The position numbers and the translations under genes are program-made. Under the pieces are notes generated by a model. The model did not search any database. It saw only the letters and a program-made list of their open reading frames with translations, and had not been told where the DNA came from. Shown here one piece after another: positions 47,574-58,937 of a DNA stretch of 64,000 nt. Source of the DNA: Erythroxylum novogranatense. Its lineage: Eukaryota > Streptophyta > Magnoliopsida > Malpighiales > Erythroxylaceae. The stretch is from NCBI GenBank assembly GCA_029891385.1, contig CM057224.1, positions 31,327,005-31,391,004 of the forward strand, written 5' to 3'. Positions within the stretch are counted from its first letter, which is position 1, and each line of letters starts with the position of its first letter.

Positions 47574-49488
47574 TGTAGGAAAATCCCGGGAGGTACATCA
47601 CATGTACCGGCATCGGAAAACAAAAATTTTTATTCCCGGGACTTTCCCGAAACCCAGGATCCAGGTGTCGGTATGAAAACATCAACCTAAATAGCCAAAA
47701 GAGACTATCTCTAAAGGTGATCCACGCAGAGATAAGAAAACCTAACCGGATCAAACCCCTTTGACCCGGGAATAGCTAGAACAGATTAAAGGTCGCTAGA
47801 CCCTACCTCCATCTCCGGAGAGCTTCAGATCGACGTTGGACAAAGCTTGGAGAAGAGAGAAATCGATGGTGGCTTGTGAGAGAAGAAGAAATTGAAAACC
47901 CTTTTCAACTTTTCACTTAAACATTTCAAGCTTCATTCTTCTTTTCTCCAAGGAGCTGCCACGACCACACTTCAAACAAGCTTATTAGGGTTATATTTTA
48001 ACACTTAAAATGTAACCATAAGCTTGTGACAAGTGGAAGTGTATTAGCCATTTATTCTTTAATGAATAAACTAAGTAACTTTGACTTTTCAAAGAAACTT
48101 ATCTCTTCTCCCTTTCAACGTACACATATATATATATAATAATTAATTAATTAATTACTTAATTAATTAATCAATATATATTGCTAAAGTCCATCCAACT
48201 GGGTCGGTCCTCACGGCCCGGTCAAACAAATTCTAAACCTTTCTTAGCAATATTGATGTCGCGATCTCATCGGGACATATCCCAATCCATTGGGATCCAT
48301 TTAATCCTAATGCTCTCCATAATTGGAACTCGTCCAATTACTATTTTACTGATTCTCTCGAGTCACTCTTATGCGTGTGACCCTTTAGGCTCCGGTTATG
48401 TTGGCCACTTAGATTAACAATTAATCTGAGCAAGTCATGAGCGGTATCTAGCAACACATCATGACCCCCAATTGACCGAAAGTAATCGGTTTGATGTATT
48501 CATCACGAACCGGATCACGAACCCTTCCATGATAATTACCGTGCAATTCGTCCTTTCACCATCCTATACCCCACTTGGTTATGAGTATGGTCAAAGTGTC
48601 AACTCTCACTAGACCGAGTCTAGCCCAGTGATATCGCTTCGTCCTAGGACTCATTACTTAATATGTCAATGAAGACACTCTTCATGACATACATGCTTGC
48701 CACCTTAGTAATGATCCCGACAAGAGGTCATGGGTATCTCTTCCGCTAATCCGTAAGTGGTGAATCCTTTATTGGCTACTCAATTATCTTCGAATACCTC
48801 AAGTCGTACTCCAAGCACCACCCTATGAGTTACCTCCGAAGGCAACAAGGAATGGAGTCAAAGCACGGATCAAGATTCAAGATATCCTCGAGTACCTCAA
48901 GTCTAAGGATACTTGCACCATTGCTATGATGAGATTATCACCGACACTTAGATAAGATATCCATGTGATGATCTCATGGCGGTCATCCAATGAACTTACT
49001 ACCGCTAGTAAGCATCCACATGTCAATTCTAAATATCTCATATTTACAATTTCGAGATCCACCGCTGATCCAATCAAGGAATATGACATGTGCTAGTCTA
49101 TCCGGATTAATGATGTCCATCTCATTAATCCTATGACTAGGAGAATTTAGATACACATAATTGCACATGATAGGAATCTCGATAGTATGATCACATCATA
49201 ATTTCCTTCATGCTATGTCATATATCATGGACTTCATTAATTCGATTAAAGATCCAATCAATTCATAAACACTGCTCATGAATATCAAATTAATGAAAAT
49301 GCCTTTCTTTATTTATTCATAAAGTCCGCACACGACTTTGAATAAAACGTCTAAAAGGATTGCCTTTAGGGCACAAATAAACAAGATCGATTTGAACAAG
49401 TCGACTTATCCAATGAACAAGTCGACTTATCGGTATCGATCATGTGTCGATCGACTTACACATGGTACAAGTCGACTTATCACTTACA
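47574..49488 (-). repeat. Copia A 3' LTR, 1915 bp
   Basis: Ends TGTAGGAAAATCCC on the left and CACTTACA on the right. Compared with 55300-57245 it lacks many single bases, often in runs of C or G. Its palindrome group at 49403-49478 is like that of the other LTR, but the third unit is decayed (TGTGTCGATCGACTT). Confidence 0.93.
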
Positions 49489-49500
49489 AATCTCCCACTT
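49489..49500 (-). other. Polypurine tract of copia A
   Basis: On the minus strand AAGTGGGAGATT directly precedes the LTR start TGTAAGTGATAAG. Confidence 0.85.
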
Positions 49501-49799
49501 GACCTAAAGCCAATCGCCTTAGTAACTAATACCATAAGCGAGTCCATGAGAATCACAATTCTCCCGTGACAATGGCTTTGTCAACGAACAACAACACTTT
49601 GCTCGTGGGAATTCTCTCTATCGGATATCATCTCGACTAATGATCTCCGAATCGGCGAAATCACGAGTTCGGATCGTCGATAAGACCTTGGTTCCTTTGC
49701 TCACAAGACTAGCCCCATTGTATCACAATACAATCCTATGGACCCATCACGCTAGGGACCGGATCAAGTTCAAGAATGAACTTCGATCCAAACCGCTTC

Positions 49800-50245
49800 T
49801 TTTCAGCGATCTCATACGGCAATGTACTCGCCTCGGTTGATGAATCAGCGATCCTCTCTTGTTTGGAACTTTTCCAATTGACCGCCACGCTATTCAAGTG
49901 TGAATGTATATAACCTGATTGTGATTCGAATCATCCTTATCGATTAAATACTAGCATCCGAATGCCCGCCACTGGAGATTTCCATCTCCATAGATCAAGA
50001 AAACATCCTTAGTGCTTCGCAAGTACTTGAGGATATTCTTGACAGACCACCCAATGACCCTCACCAGATCCGATTGGTATCCGCCGTAACACTTAGAGCA
50101 TACGATACATCGGGCCTCGTGACATAGCATTGTTCCATGCTAAACCTCTTTAGCATCTCATCTATGTACGATGATTGTGAAAGACCAAGCAACCTTTTGA
50201 TTTATCTCTATAAATCTATATCCCTAGGATATAAGTTGCTTCACC
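49800..50245 (-). pseudogene. Copia A RNase H region, heavily frameshifted
   Basis: Minus-strand fragments in shifting registers include FLIYGDGNLQ (about 49975-50005), a stretch matching the SDASFQSD..SQSGY region, and pieces leading to the end of pol. RNase H would remove the RNA strand during cDNA synthesis. Almost every motif is separated by an indel. Confidence 0.55.
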
Positions 50246-50868
50246 AAGGTCTTTCATCGCAAATTGATTGGACAACCAAATTTTAACTGATTGCAGCATA
50301 GAGACATCATTTCCCAGTAACAGTATGTCATCTACATACACACAAGGAATACGATTGCAGTCCCATTAACCTTCTTATACACACAATGATCATCCAGATT
50401 TTGTGAGAAATCAAACTCTTTGATTGACTCATCAAAACGGATAATCCAACTCCTGGATGCTTGCTTCAATCCATACATGGAATTCTGAAGCTTGCATACC
50501 ATTTCGCTATTATAGAGGTGAAGTCCTCGGTTGTGTCATATACACATCCTCGGAAGATTTCCATTCAGAAAGTCGTCTTCACATCCATTTGCCATATCTC
50601 ATAATCATAATGAGTGGCAATGGCTAGAGTATCCTAATGGATTTAAGCATTGCTACAGATCGAAGGTCTCGTCAAAGTCAACTCCTTGTCTTTGACGAAA
50701 TCCTTTCGCCACAAGCCTTGCTTTATAAGTAATCACATTACCATCCATGTCGGTTTTCTTCTTGAAAACCCATTTGCACCTCATGGGTTTTATCCTTCGT
50801 GTAACAACCAAAGTCCATACTTGGTTTTCATACATGGAATCCATTTCGATTTCATGGCATAAAGCCAT
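50246..50868 (-). pseudogene. Copia A reverse transcriptase, frameshifted
   Basis: The best-kept part is 50653-50868 minus: NQVWTLVVTRR, KWVFKKKTDMDGNV, YKARLVAKGFRQRQGVDFDE. Further along are YEIWQMDVKTTF, with the motif A Asp (about 50550-50590), and VYVDDILLLGND, with the catalytic Asp-Asp (about 50305-50340). Copia order and motifs are clear and both catalytic motifs are still readable. The registers differ, so no full polymerase could be made. Confidence 0.85.
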
Positions 50869-50916
50869 GTTCCGGACTCAACCTTCGAACCTGCTCATAG
50901 GTAGTAGGCGATCATC

Positions 50917-51951
50917 TCATATGAGCAATACGTCATTCTGTTCACTTACGAGAAATTCATATCTCTCGGGAACAGTGCGTATCCTACTTAACCTACAAAA
51001 TTCGTGTGTAGTAGAAGGTTGAACTGTTACCTCATCTATATGAGTGACAGTTTCAGGTTCAGGCAGTTGATCTATGTTTGTTCGAGAATCTTGAACTTCT
51101 CCAAGTTCAACTTTGCTCCCACTTTCCTCTTGTAAAAGAAACTCTTTCTTTAAGAAAACAACATGCTTGGAAACAAACAACTTTTGTTCCTAAGCAAGGT
51201 AGAATTGATATTCCACGAACAAACATTTGTCAGACTTTGCATCAAGCTAATCTGACTGTGTCCGCTTTGCATAAGCAGGACACCCCAAACTTTCACCTGA
51301 GAAAGATAGGGCTTTAAGTTAGTCCACATCTCATATGGAGTAACATCAACTGTCTTTATGGAACTCTGTTTAACAAGTAAACAGCTGTCTCGAGCGCATA
51401 CCCCCAAAAACTGTGCAAAACCTATCATCAATCGCACCATGTCTAAAAAGGTTCGATTTCTCCTTTCAGCCACACCATTGTGCTCATGCGGTGTAAGGTG
51501 GAGTATACTTGAGATAAAATCTCATTATCTCTGAGATAATCAAAAACTATTGGTCTAAGCATTTTCCACCACGATCAGATCGTAATGTATTCATACTTTT
51601 ACCAAGTTAGTTTTCTACTTCATTTCTGAATTATTTGAACTATTCAAATGCTTCAGATTTGTATCTCATCAGATACAGGTACCCATATCGAGAATAATCA
51701 TCGATAAAGGTAATGAAGTAACGACAACCACTTCTAGCATGGATGGACATCGGACCACATACATCTGAATGTATTAGGTCTAATATTCTATTCACTCGTT
51801 CACCCTTTCCTTTAAAGGATAACTTAGTCATCTTGCCTAATAAACAAGATTCGCATGTGTCATATGATTCATAATCAAATGACCCTAAACATCCACTCTT
51901 ATGGAGCTTAGCGATGCATATCTCATTTATATGGCCGTTCGACAATGCCAT
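50917..51951 (-). pseudogene. Copia A integrase, frameshifted
   Basis: 51640-51951 minus holds the pre-integrase zinc finger (HINEICIAKLH, CESCLLGKM) and the start of the catalytic core (DLIHSDVCGPM, FIDDYSRYGYLYLM). 51150-51473 minus holds ERRNRTFLDMVRLM, with the region of the catalytic Glu just before it lost to a frame break. It continues with DVTPYEMWTNLKPYLSQVKV. 50917-51180 minus is the acidic linker toward reverse transcriptase. Integrase would insert the element's cDNA. Confidence 0.85.
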
Positions 51952-52344
51952 AAGTAAGTTGATTTTAAATTATCTCGATTATGTCTTTCCGCGTCATTGA
52001 CATTCATAATTGGATATGACATATCTCATATGTCAATTCCATTGCATAATGTACGAGTATCATAGAGCATTCCATTGCAACTAATATAACAACCATTGCT
52101 ACTAAAAGTCCAATGGAAACCAGCTCTAATTAAACATAAAACATATAATATGTTCTTTGTTTAAAACGGGTACAAAATGACAATCATCTAATTTGAATAT
52201 AAGCCCACTAGGGAGTAACAAGACATAAGTGTCTACGGCTAATGTAGCAACTCTTGCTCCATTACCTACAAAAGGTCTAGTTCTCCTTTATGAGCTTTCA
52301 TCGTCCCCGAGGCCCTACATATCATTTCATATGTATGAGCCACA

Positions 52345-52353
52345 TCCGGTATC
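52345..52353 (-). other. Copia A protease active site DTG
   Basis: On the minus strand GAT ACC GGA codes Asp-Thr-Gly within ISVFDTGCGSYI, the aspartic protease active site. It lies between the gag zinc knuckle and integrase, as expected. Confidence 0.8.
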
Positions 52354-52464
52354 AAATACCGATATGTTTGGATCAGGAATAGTATTAACCTCAATGACAA
52401 ACATATTTGAAGAAGTAGAGACATCTGATGCCTTCTTCTGCTTCAAGGACTCTAGATAGATTTT

Positions 52465-53090
52465 ACAGTTTCGCCTCTGGTGGCTAGACTTGCCACAATG
52501 AAAGCAAAATCCTTTTGGGCGTAATCTTTGGTTTTCCTCGATGGCACTTCCTTTGGTTTCTTGGCCTTTTTCTTCTTTGAACTAGAAGAAGAAGCATCCA
52601 CCATTAGCACTTGCTATCTCTCTTGATAGCTCTTTCACTGTCTTGAAAGCAGATTGATCACCAGAATTGTTGTGGATATTTGGTTCATCTGATAGTTTAA
52701 CACGAACTGTGAAAAACTGTCAGACAATCCAACCAGAATCAAGTCTATACTTAACTCATAATCCATTACAAATCCTAAGACATCCAATCTCTCAATATAG
52801 CCATTCATCCTCAGGGTATACTGCACAGCAGTTGTCCCTGGAGCCATCTTTGTGGTGAAGAGAAGCCTTGAGGTCTCGATCCTTTCAGACCGAGCTTACT
52901 CATCAAACAGCTCCCTAAGATGAAATACTATAGAGTGAGCATCCATGGACTCGCGCTGCTGCTGAAGCTCTGGTGACATCAAGACAAGCATAATGCAAGT
53001 ATCCATATCACTGTCCTTTAGATGCTTACGATATGCTTTCTGATCCTTATCAGAAGCATCGACAAAGCAGTGCATCTGGAAGTGGAACAT
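52465..53090 (-). pseudogene. Copia A gag with intact zinc knuckle, frameshifted
   Basis: 52896-53090 minus carries LMSPELQQQRESMDAHSIV and HLRELFDE, typical copia gag words. 52635-52847 minus continues with NGYIERLDVLGFVM and LSDSFSQFVLNYQMN. The zinc knuckle at 52465-52506 is complete: CFHCGKSSHQRRNC, pattern CX2CX4HX4C. The pieces lie in different registers. The gene would make the particle protein that packages RNA. Confidence 0.8.
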
Positions 53091-53378
53091 CTAGACGATC
53101 CGGTTCCTCGATCGAGAACAATTCTCAGATTCCTCAGCCAATCAAGAAAATTCGATCTAGAAAGGAGAGCATAAATTCACACTGAAAGACTTCTTCAATC
53201 AACCTAGCGCGATAGAGAGAAGGAATGATAGAATAGATATGCCTGCATGATCATAAGGACTTGCATGATATGCATATGGCTCCCACTAGTTTCCTAGAAT
53301 CCATAACCCTCTTTACGAATCCAGAGAAACAAAATGACATAATGTCCTAGTGGGTCGATATCTGACATTGCTAAGAGT

Positions 53379-53775
53379 GACCTTGGGTTTGCCCAACAAG
53401 CCACAACTTAGGTCAATCGGTAGGTATCGGTCATACCAATTGCATCATCGATAACCGACTTTGAGAATGACCTTGGGTTTGCCCAACAAGCCACCTTAAG
53501 TCTCGGGAGGTATTAGATATACCAATTACATCTTAGACACAACTATCGATCGCTCTTATCAACTTGTTGATGTGCACTTCATCAAGTTATCAACTCTTTG
53601 ATGAGCATACATCCGATGTATGCTACCCAATTTCGCCTCTGTCCATGTTGACCTTGAGTTTACTCAACAAACCAACGCTTCTAGTGAAAACAGACCCATT
53701 AATCCGAAAATCTTATTTTCATGGTTCGAACATATTCGTATAGAGCGAGCTTGGGTTTACCCAACAACCCATCCC
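53379..53775. repeat. About 90-bp repeats in copia A leader
   Basis: GACCTTGGGTTTGCCCAACA recurs at 53379 and 53469. Diverged forms follow at 53650 and 53747, with a place for another near 53560, so the period is about 90 bp. Each core TTGGG....CCCAA is an inverted repeat. Between cores, sequences like GGTAGGTATCGGTCATACC also repeat. Confidence 0.75.
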
Positions 53776-53958
53776 TATAAGAACTCGGTTCTTACCATAT
53801 TAATGGAAGGCGTTAGTTTTCATATACCGAGGAGGATTTAGAAACTCTAGACTCAAGTCAAGGATCATAGTCGCCAGACTATATGGAATGATTTAGGTTT
53901 CATCAATCCAATTGAATCAATCCTTATAATCATCCATCATCCAACTGAAAGATGCCAC

Positions 53959-54180
53959 AAGTCGACTTTCATCAAATGCAAGTCGCCTTTATGCTTCTGC
54001 TTGACACAAGTCGACTTGTATGACACAAGTCGACTTATTTCACTGCCCATGTACAAGTCGACTTACAAGGTGCTACAAGTCGACTTATACTAAAATCTTG
54101 AACAAGTCGACTTATTCTATTCACAAGTCGACTTATCCAAAATCTGAACAAGTCGACTTATTCCATATACAAGTCGACTT
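53959..54180. repeat. Paired-palindrome array in copia A leader (AAGTCGACTT)
   Basis: Ten copies start at 53959, 53980, 54008, 54027, 54055, 54077, 54104, 54125, 54150 and 54171. Nine are exact; the second is AAGTCGCCTT. They fall into five pairs with 19-22 bp inside a pair and 46-49 bp from pair to pair. The array lies about 1.1-1.3 kb after the primer site, in the untranslated leader on the minus strand. Confidence 0.95.
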
Positions 54181-54199
54181 ATTCAGGAAATTTGCTAAA

Positions 54200-55286
54200 A
54201 TCTCTAATCGGCTAATTCCTCAATCAATACAATTCCAATTCTCAACACCATCATACCTAGGGTAATATTCAGAATTGATGCCTCAATGAACACTTCATCG
54301 AGTCATGAATGCCTTAAATAGTCAAACTATATGAAAACTTGAAATGAGTCAAAACTCATTAATTTCAAACAATTTAGGAACACCCAAATTATCATCCTAA
54401 GCATCTCTAGCTAGCACATACATTATCAAATTTACTTCAGCACATGCCATAAAAATATGACGGTCAAAACAAACAAGATAATGCAATATACTAACGAGAC
54501 GCTAATGTGATCAATTAGGCATCCGAAAATTCTAGGATAAACAACTTCAAGCAATTCAGTTTGGAAATCATACTACATCAAGATAACACATTTTTAATCA
54601 CATTAAAAATGGTGCAACGCATTGGAACTGAAAAAGCACACTCAATCAAGCCAAGCAAAACAGTGCCAACAATTTTCACAAAACTGTCCAGTTCTGTACA
54701 TTGCTCGAAATGATCAATGAAACAATTTCAATAAATCATGAGAAAATTATATAGGTTACTAAATGTTCATAACATGCTACATGAATTTTTTCAGGATTTT
54801 AGGCCATCAAAAACTCAGTCAACCTAAATAACAAAACCGATTCAAAATCTGTGTTCATCAGCACAGCAATTCCCAACAGCATAGAATAAATTCGTGAATA
54901 AATATCCAATCACCTTGAAATCCAATTTCCATGCTCATAGACATTCACCAACATCTTAGAGACATTTAGGTGAAGGAAAATCCGAAAAACCATTTTTCTA
55001 GAATTTATTCTCGATTTTATACTCATGCTTGTTCCAGAATCGTTTCACAAAACAGCATCTGTAACCTTAGGGAATTAATTAGCAACACTATATCCAATCA
55101 AATCAATAAATTCTGAAAATTCATAGACATATTCTATAACATGTTATGAACAATCCTGGGAAGAAAAATTTCGAAAAAAATATCACAATATAAATTCAAA
55201 ATCTGAACAGATAGCATGCATCAACAGAAAATTCCATTAGGATTTCTGATCTCGCTTAGGTTATAGCTGCATACACGATACCAGAC
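54200..55286 (-). other. Copia A leader, no further feature
   Basis: Non-coding sequence between the palindrome array and the primer binding site. No open frame or repeat stands out. Confidence 0.6.
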
Positions 55287-55298
55287 GCTCTGATACCA
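55287..55298 (-). other. Primer binding site of copia A
   Basis: The plus strand GCTCTGATACCA gives TGGTATCAGAGC on the minus strand, a perfect match to initiator Met tRNA, one base from the LTR edge at 55300. Confidence 0.92.
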
Positions 55299-55299
55299 C

Positions 55300-57245
55300 T
55301 GTAGGAAAATCCCGGGAGGTACATCACATGTACCGGCATTGGAAAACAAAAATTTTTATTCCCGGGACTTTCCCGAAACCCAGGATCCAGGTGTCGGTAT
55401 GAAGACATCAACCTAAATAGCCAAAAGAGACTATCTCTAAAGGTGATCCACGCAGAGATCAGAAAACCTAACCGGATCAAACCCCTTTGACCCGGGAATA
55501 GCTAGAACAAATTAAAGGCTGCTAGACCCTACCTCTGTCCTGGAGAGCTTCAGATTGACGTTGGACAAAGCTTGGAGAAGAGAGAAATCGATGGTGGCTT
55601 GTGAGAGAAGAAGAAATTGAAAAACCCTTTTCAACTTTTCACTTAAACATTTCAAGCTTCATTCTTCTTTTCTCCAAGGAACTGCCGTCGACCACACTTC
55701 AAACAAGCTTATTAGGGTTATATTTTAACACTTAAAATGTAACCATAAGCTTGTGACAAGTGGAAGTGTATTAGCCATTTATTCTTTAATGAATAAACTA
55801 AGTAACTTTGACTTTTCAAAGAAACTTATCTCTTCACCCTTTTCAACGTACACACATATATATATATAATAATTAATTAATTAATTACTTAATTAATTAA
55901 TCAATATATATTTGCTAAGGTCCAGTTCAACTGGGGTCGGTCCTACCGCCTACCGGGCCCCGGTGCTGAAACAGCTCCGGAAACCTTTCTTAGCAATATT
56001 GATGTCGCGATCTCATCGGGACATATCCCAATCCCATTGGGATCCATTTAATCCTAATGCTCTCCATAATTGGAACTCTGTCCAATTACTATTTTACAGA
56101 TTCTCTGAGTCACTCTTATGCGTGTGACCCTTTAGGCTCCCGGTTATGTTGGCCACTTAGATTAACAATTAATCTGAGCAAGTCATGAGCGGTATCTAGC
56201 AACACATCATGACCCCCAATTGACCGGAAAGTAATCGGTTTGATGTATTCATCACGAACCAGATCACGAACCCTTCCATAGATAATTACTGTGCAATTCG
56301 TCCTTTCACCATCCTATACCCCACTTGGTTATGAGTATGGTCAAAGTGTCAACTCTCACTAGACTGAGTTTAGCCCAAGTGATATCAGTTCTCGTCCTAG
56401 GACTCATTACTTAATATGTCAATGAAGACACTCTTCATGACATACATGCTGGCCAGCCTTAGTAATGATCCCGACAAGAGGCTATGGGTATCTCTTCTGC
56501 TAATCCAGAAGTGGTGAATCCTTTATTGGCTACTCAATTATCTTCAATACCAAGTCGTACCCAAGCACCACCCTATGAGTTACCTCCGGAAGGCAACAAT
56601 GAATGGAGTCAAAGCACGGGATCAAGATCAAAGATATCCTCGAGTACCTCAAGTCTAAGGATACTTGCACCATTGCTATGATGAGATTATCAACGACACT
56701 TAGATAAGATATCCATGTGATGATCTCATGGCAGTCATCCAATGAACTTACTACCGCTAGTAAGCATCCACATGTCAATTCTAAATATCTCATATTTACG
56801 CTTCGAGATCCACCGCCGATCCAATCAAGGAATATGACATGTGCTAGTCTATCCGGATTAATGATGTCCATCTCATTAATCATATGACTAGGAGAATTTA
56901 GATATCGACATAATTGCACATGATAGGAATCTCGTAGTATGATCACATCATAATTTCCTTCATGCTATGTCATATATCATGGACTTCATTAATTCGATTA
57001 AAGATCCAATCAATTCATAAACACTGTTCATGAATATCAAATTAATGAAAAATGCCTTTTCTTTATTTATTCATAAAGTCTGCACACGACTTTGAATAAA
57101 ACGTGCTAAAGGGGATTGCCTTTAGGGCACAAATAAACAGTACCGACCTTGAACAAGTCGACTTATCCAATGAACAAGTCGACTTATCGGTACCGATCAT
57201 GTGTAAGTCGACTTACACATGGTACAAGTCGACTTATCACTTACA
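55300..57245 (-). repeat. Copia A 5' LTR, 1946 bp
   Basis: Ends TGTAGGAAAATCCC and CACTTACA, pairing with 47574-49488. It carries four AAGTCGACTT units at its minus-strand start (57155-57235), an AT-repeat tract near 55857-55910 and a GGTACATGTGATGTACC-type inverted repeat near its other end (55318-55334). Confidence 0.93.
57155..57235. repeat. Paired palindromes in copia A LTR
   Basis: AAGTCGACTT starts at 57155, 57176, 57205 and 57226, giving two pairs with exactly 21 bp inside each pair and 50 bp between pairs. The third unit is the centre of a perfect 24-bp palindrome (57198-57221). A CGGTACCG palindrome lies between the pairs at 57188-57195. Confidence 0.95.
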
Positions 57246-57250
57246 CAAAC
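57246..57250. repeat. Target site duplication CAAAC (right)
   Basis: Pairs with 47569-47573. Confidence 0.93.
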
Positions 57251-58937
57251 AAAAACAGAAAAATTAAATGAAAAATAAAGAAATCAACACCCAAAATTTG
57301 GTAACACAGTTCGGCATAACTTGCCTATGTTTATGACGCCCTCACTCAGATTAATCACTTTCATCAAAGTACAACAATAGTTTTATTCAAGACATTATAG
57401 AGCCGACTCTCCTAACCCTTGACACTATCCCTCGTTCTCACTACCCTTGAAAATAAATAATTCCCAATAGTACAACTACCTCGACCTAACCTCAATAGAG
57501 GATTTTCTCAATAATATTTGATAATAAAAGATGAAAATAAAATCACTCATGTGATTGAAATAACAACGAACATAAACAAAGACATTTAAGATTGAAAAAC
57601 TACTTCCCTAACAATTTCGTCAACAAAAGAATAAGAAGTTGTCCATCAAAAGAATTTGCTATGAAACTTCAATATTGTCACTGGAACATCCCACGTACAA
57701 TAGCTAAAAGTCACCAACGAAACAAACATCTTTCCATATAAAACATTACAAATTGTAACTATGAAGTTGCAAAACCACCGAGACTGCTGAAGGTTTTTCA
57801 CACAAAAATTACTATCGTTGTCAACCTAAAAATTTGCTCACAATAGACAAAAAATACAGCTCCCCAACTTAGAAAAATAACTAATAAAATAAATGTTTCC
57901 TCACCGAAATGTTGCAAACAACGAAGCTGCAAAATCCATGAAGCCTACTAGAATTTTACACACTTCACCACCACTATCAACAACCACTAAAAACACACAC
58001 AATTAACTCCCAATCAGCTCAACACAAATCACTCAAACAGTCAAAAATAGCAACTACTAAAATCATAAAAACATTTGAAGTTTTCAAACACCACAAATCC
58101 TAAAAAACAACCACACCATTAACACTCTATCGACAATCAATAGCCACCAAAGATTCATGTACTAGAAAAACCAGTTGCCCAATTTTTCTCAATGGACGTT
58201 CAAAAATAGAAGAAAAAGCAGCTACCAAAATCACATAAATCAACAACACATAGCCCTCTGTTGTCTTGCAAAGACGGAGAATACTTAGCTATCAAAATCA
58301 ACACATCCAACAATATAATACAACCTTTAATGATTATTCAAAAATAGAAAAATGTGCAGCTGCAGAAAAAGAAATATATCCCATGATGAAAATCAATAAC
58401 AAAGTTGTGAAACCTTAATAGAAAGTTGTAGCACCCAATTAAAATCATATCTCACAAAAATCAGCCACAAATATGATGCAAGATCACCCTCAATTTTGAT
58501 TCAAGGATGAAAGAAATATGTAGCTACAGAAAATCACACACACAACCAAAATCTCAGCAACAAAAATACGTGAACCCATCATCCAAAAATTCAACAACAC
58601 ACAAGATAATATCCACCCCAAATTTGCTACCGAAAATCATCAAAATAACTATTAAAATCATAGTTATCAAAATTCATACAAAAACTAACACTTCAGCCCA
58701 TATCTCACCTAAATTTTAGCCACAATTCAACTTCCATAATTAGGTCAAATTTCCATAATTTTACTTCCTTAGCTAGCCATTATCCCAAAATAGACTATCC
58801 ACTTAAATTTTATCTTAATTAGGATTTTAAACCTTATCAAACTTATCTAGGAAGAGTCCCACATAAACATAAATAGGTCCAATTATCAAATATTGTCTAA
58901 AATTAAATAATAAGGTATCATCACCTATATCTTAACA
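57251..58937 (-). repeat. Copia B 3' LTR, main part
   Basis: Starts after the copia A target duplication and ends CTTAACA at 58937, so the minus-strand LTR begins TGTTAAGATATAGG. It includes the passage ACACAGTTCGGC..GCCTATG near 57305-57330, common in copia LTRs. The open frame 58507-58719 is LTR sequence. The plus strand is rich in A and C and poor in G. Confidence 0.65.

Larger units (their letters stand above)
47574..57245 (-). mobile_element. Ty1/copia retrotransposon A, 9.67 kb, minus strand, defective
   Basis: Complete in structure: LTRs 47574-49488 (1915 bp) and 55300-57245 (1946 bp), target duplication CAAAC, initiator-Met primer site at 55287-55298 and polypurine tract at 49489-49500. 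Read on the minus strand the order is a long leader (55286-53100), gag, protease, integrase, reverse transcriptase and RNase H, the order that defines Ty1/copia. Frames are broken by many one- and two-base indels, so it cannot make its own proteins. The leader and LTR start carry AAGTCGACTT palindrome arrays. It sits inside the LTR of copia B. Confidence 0.93.

Noticed and set aside
53959..54180. CRISPR-like array
   Set aside because: Regular short repeats, but the repeat is only a 10-bp palindrome, spacing varies, the genome is a plant and the array sits in a retrotransposon leader.
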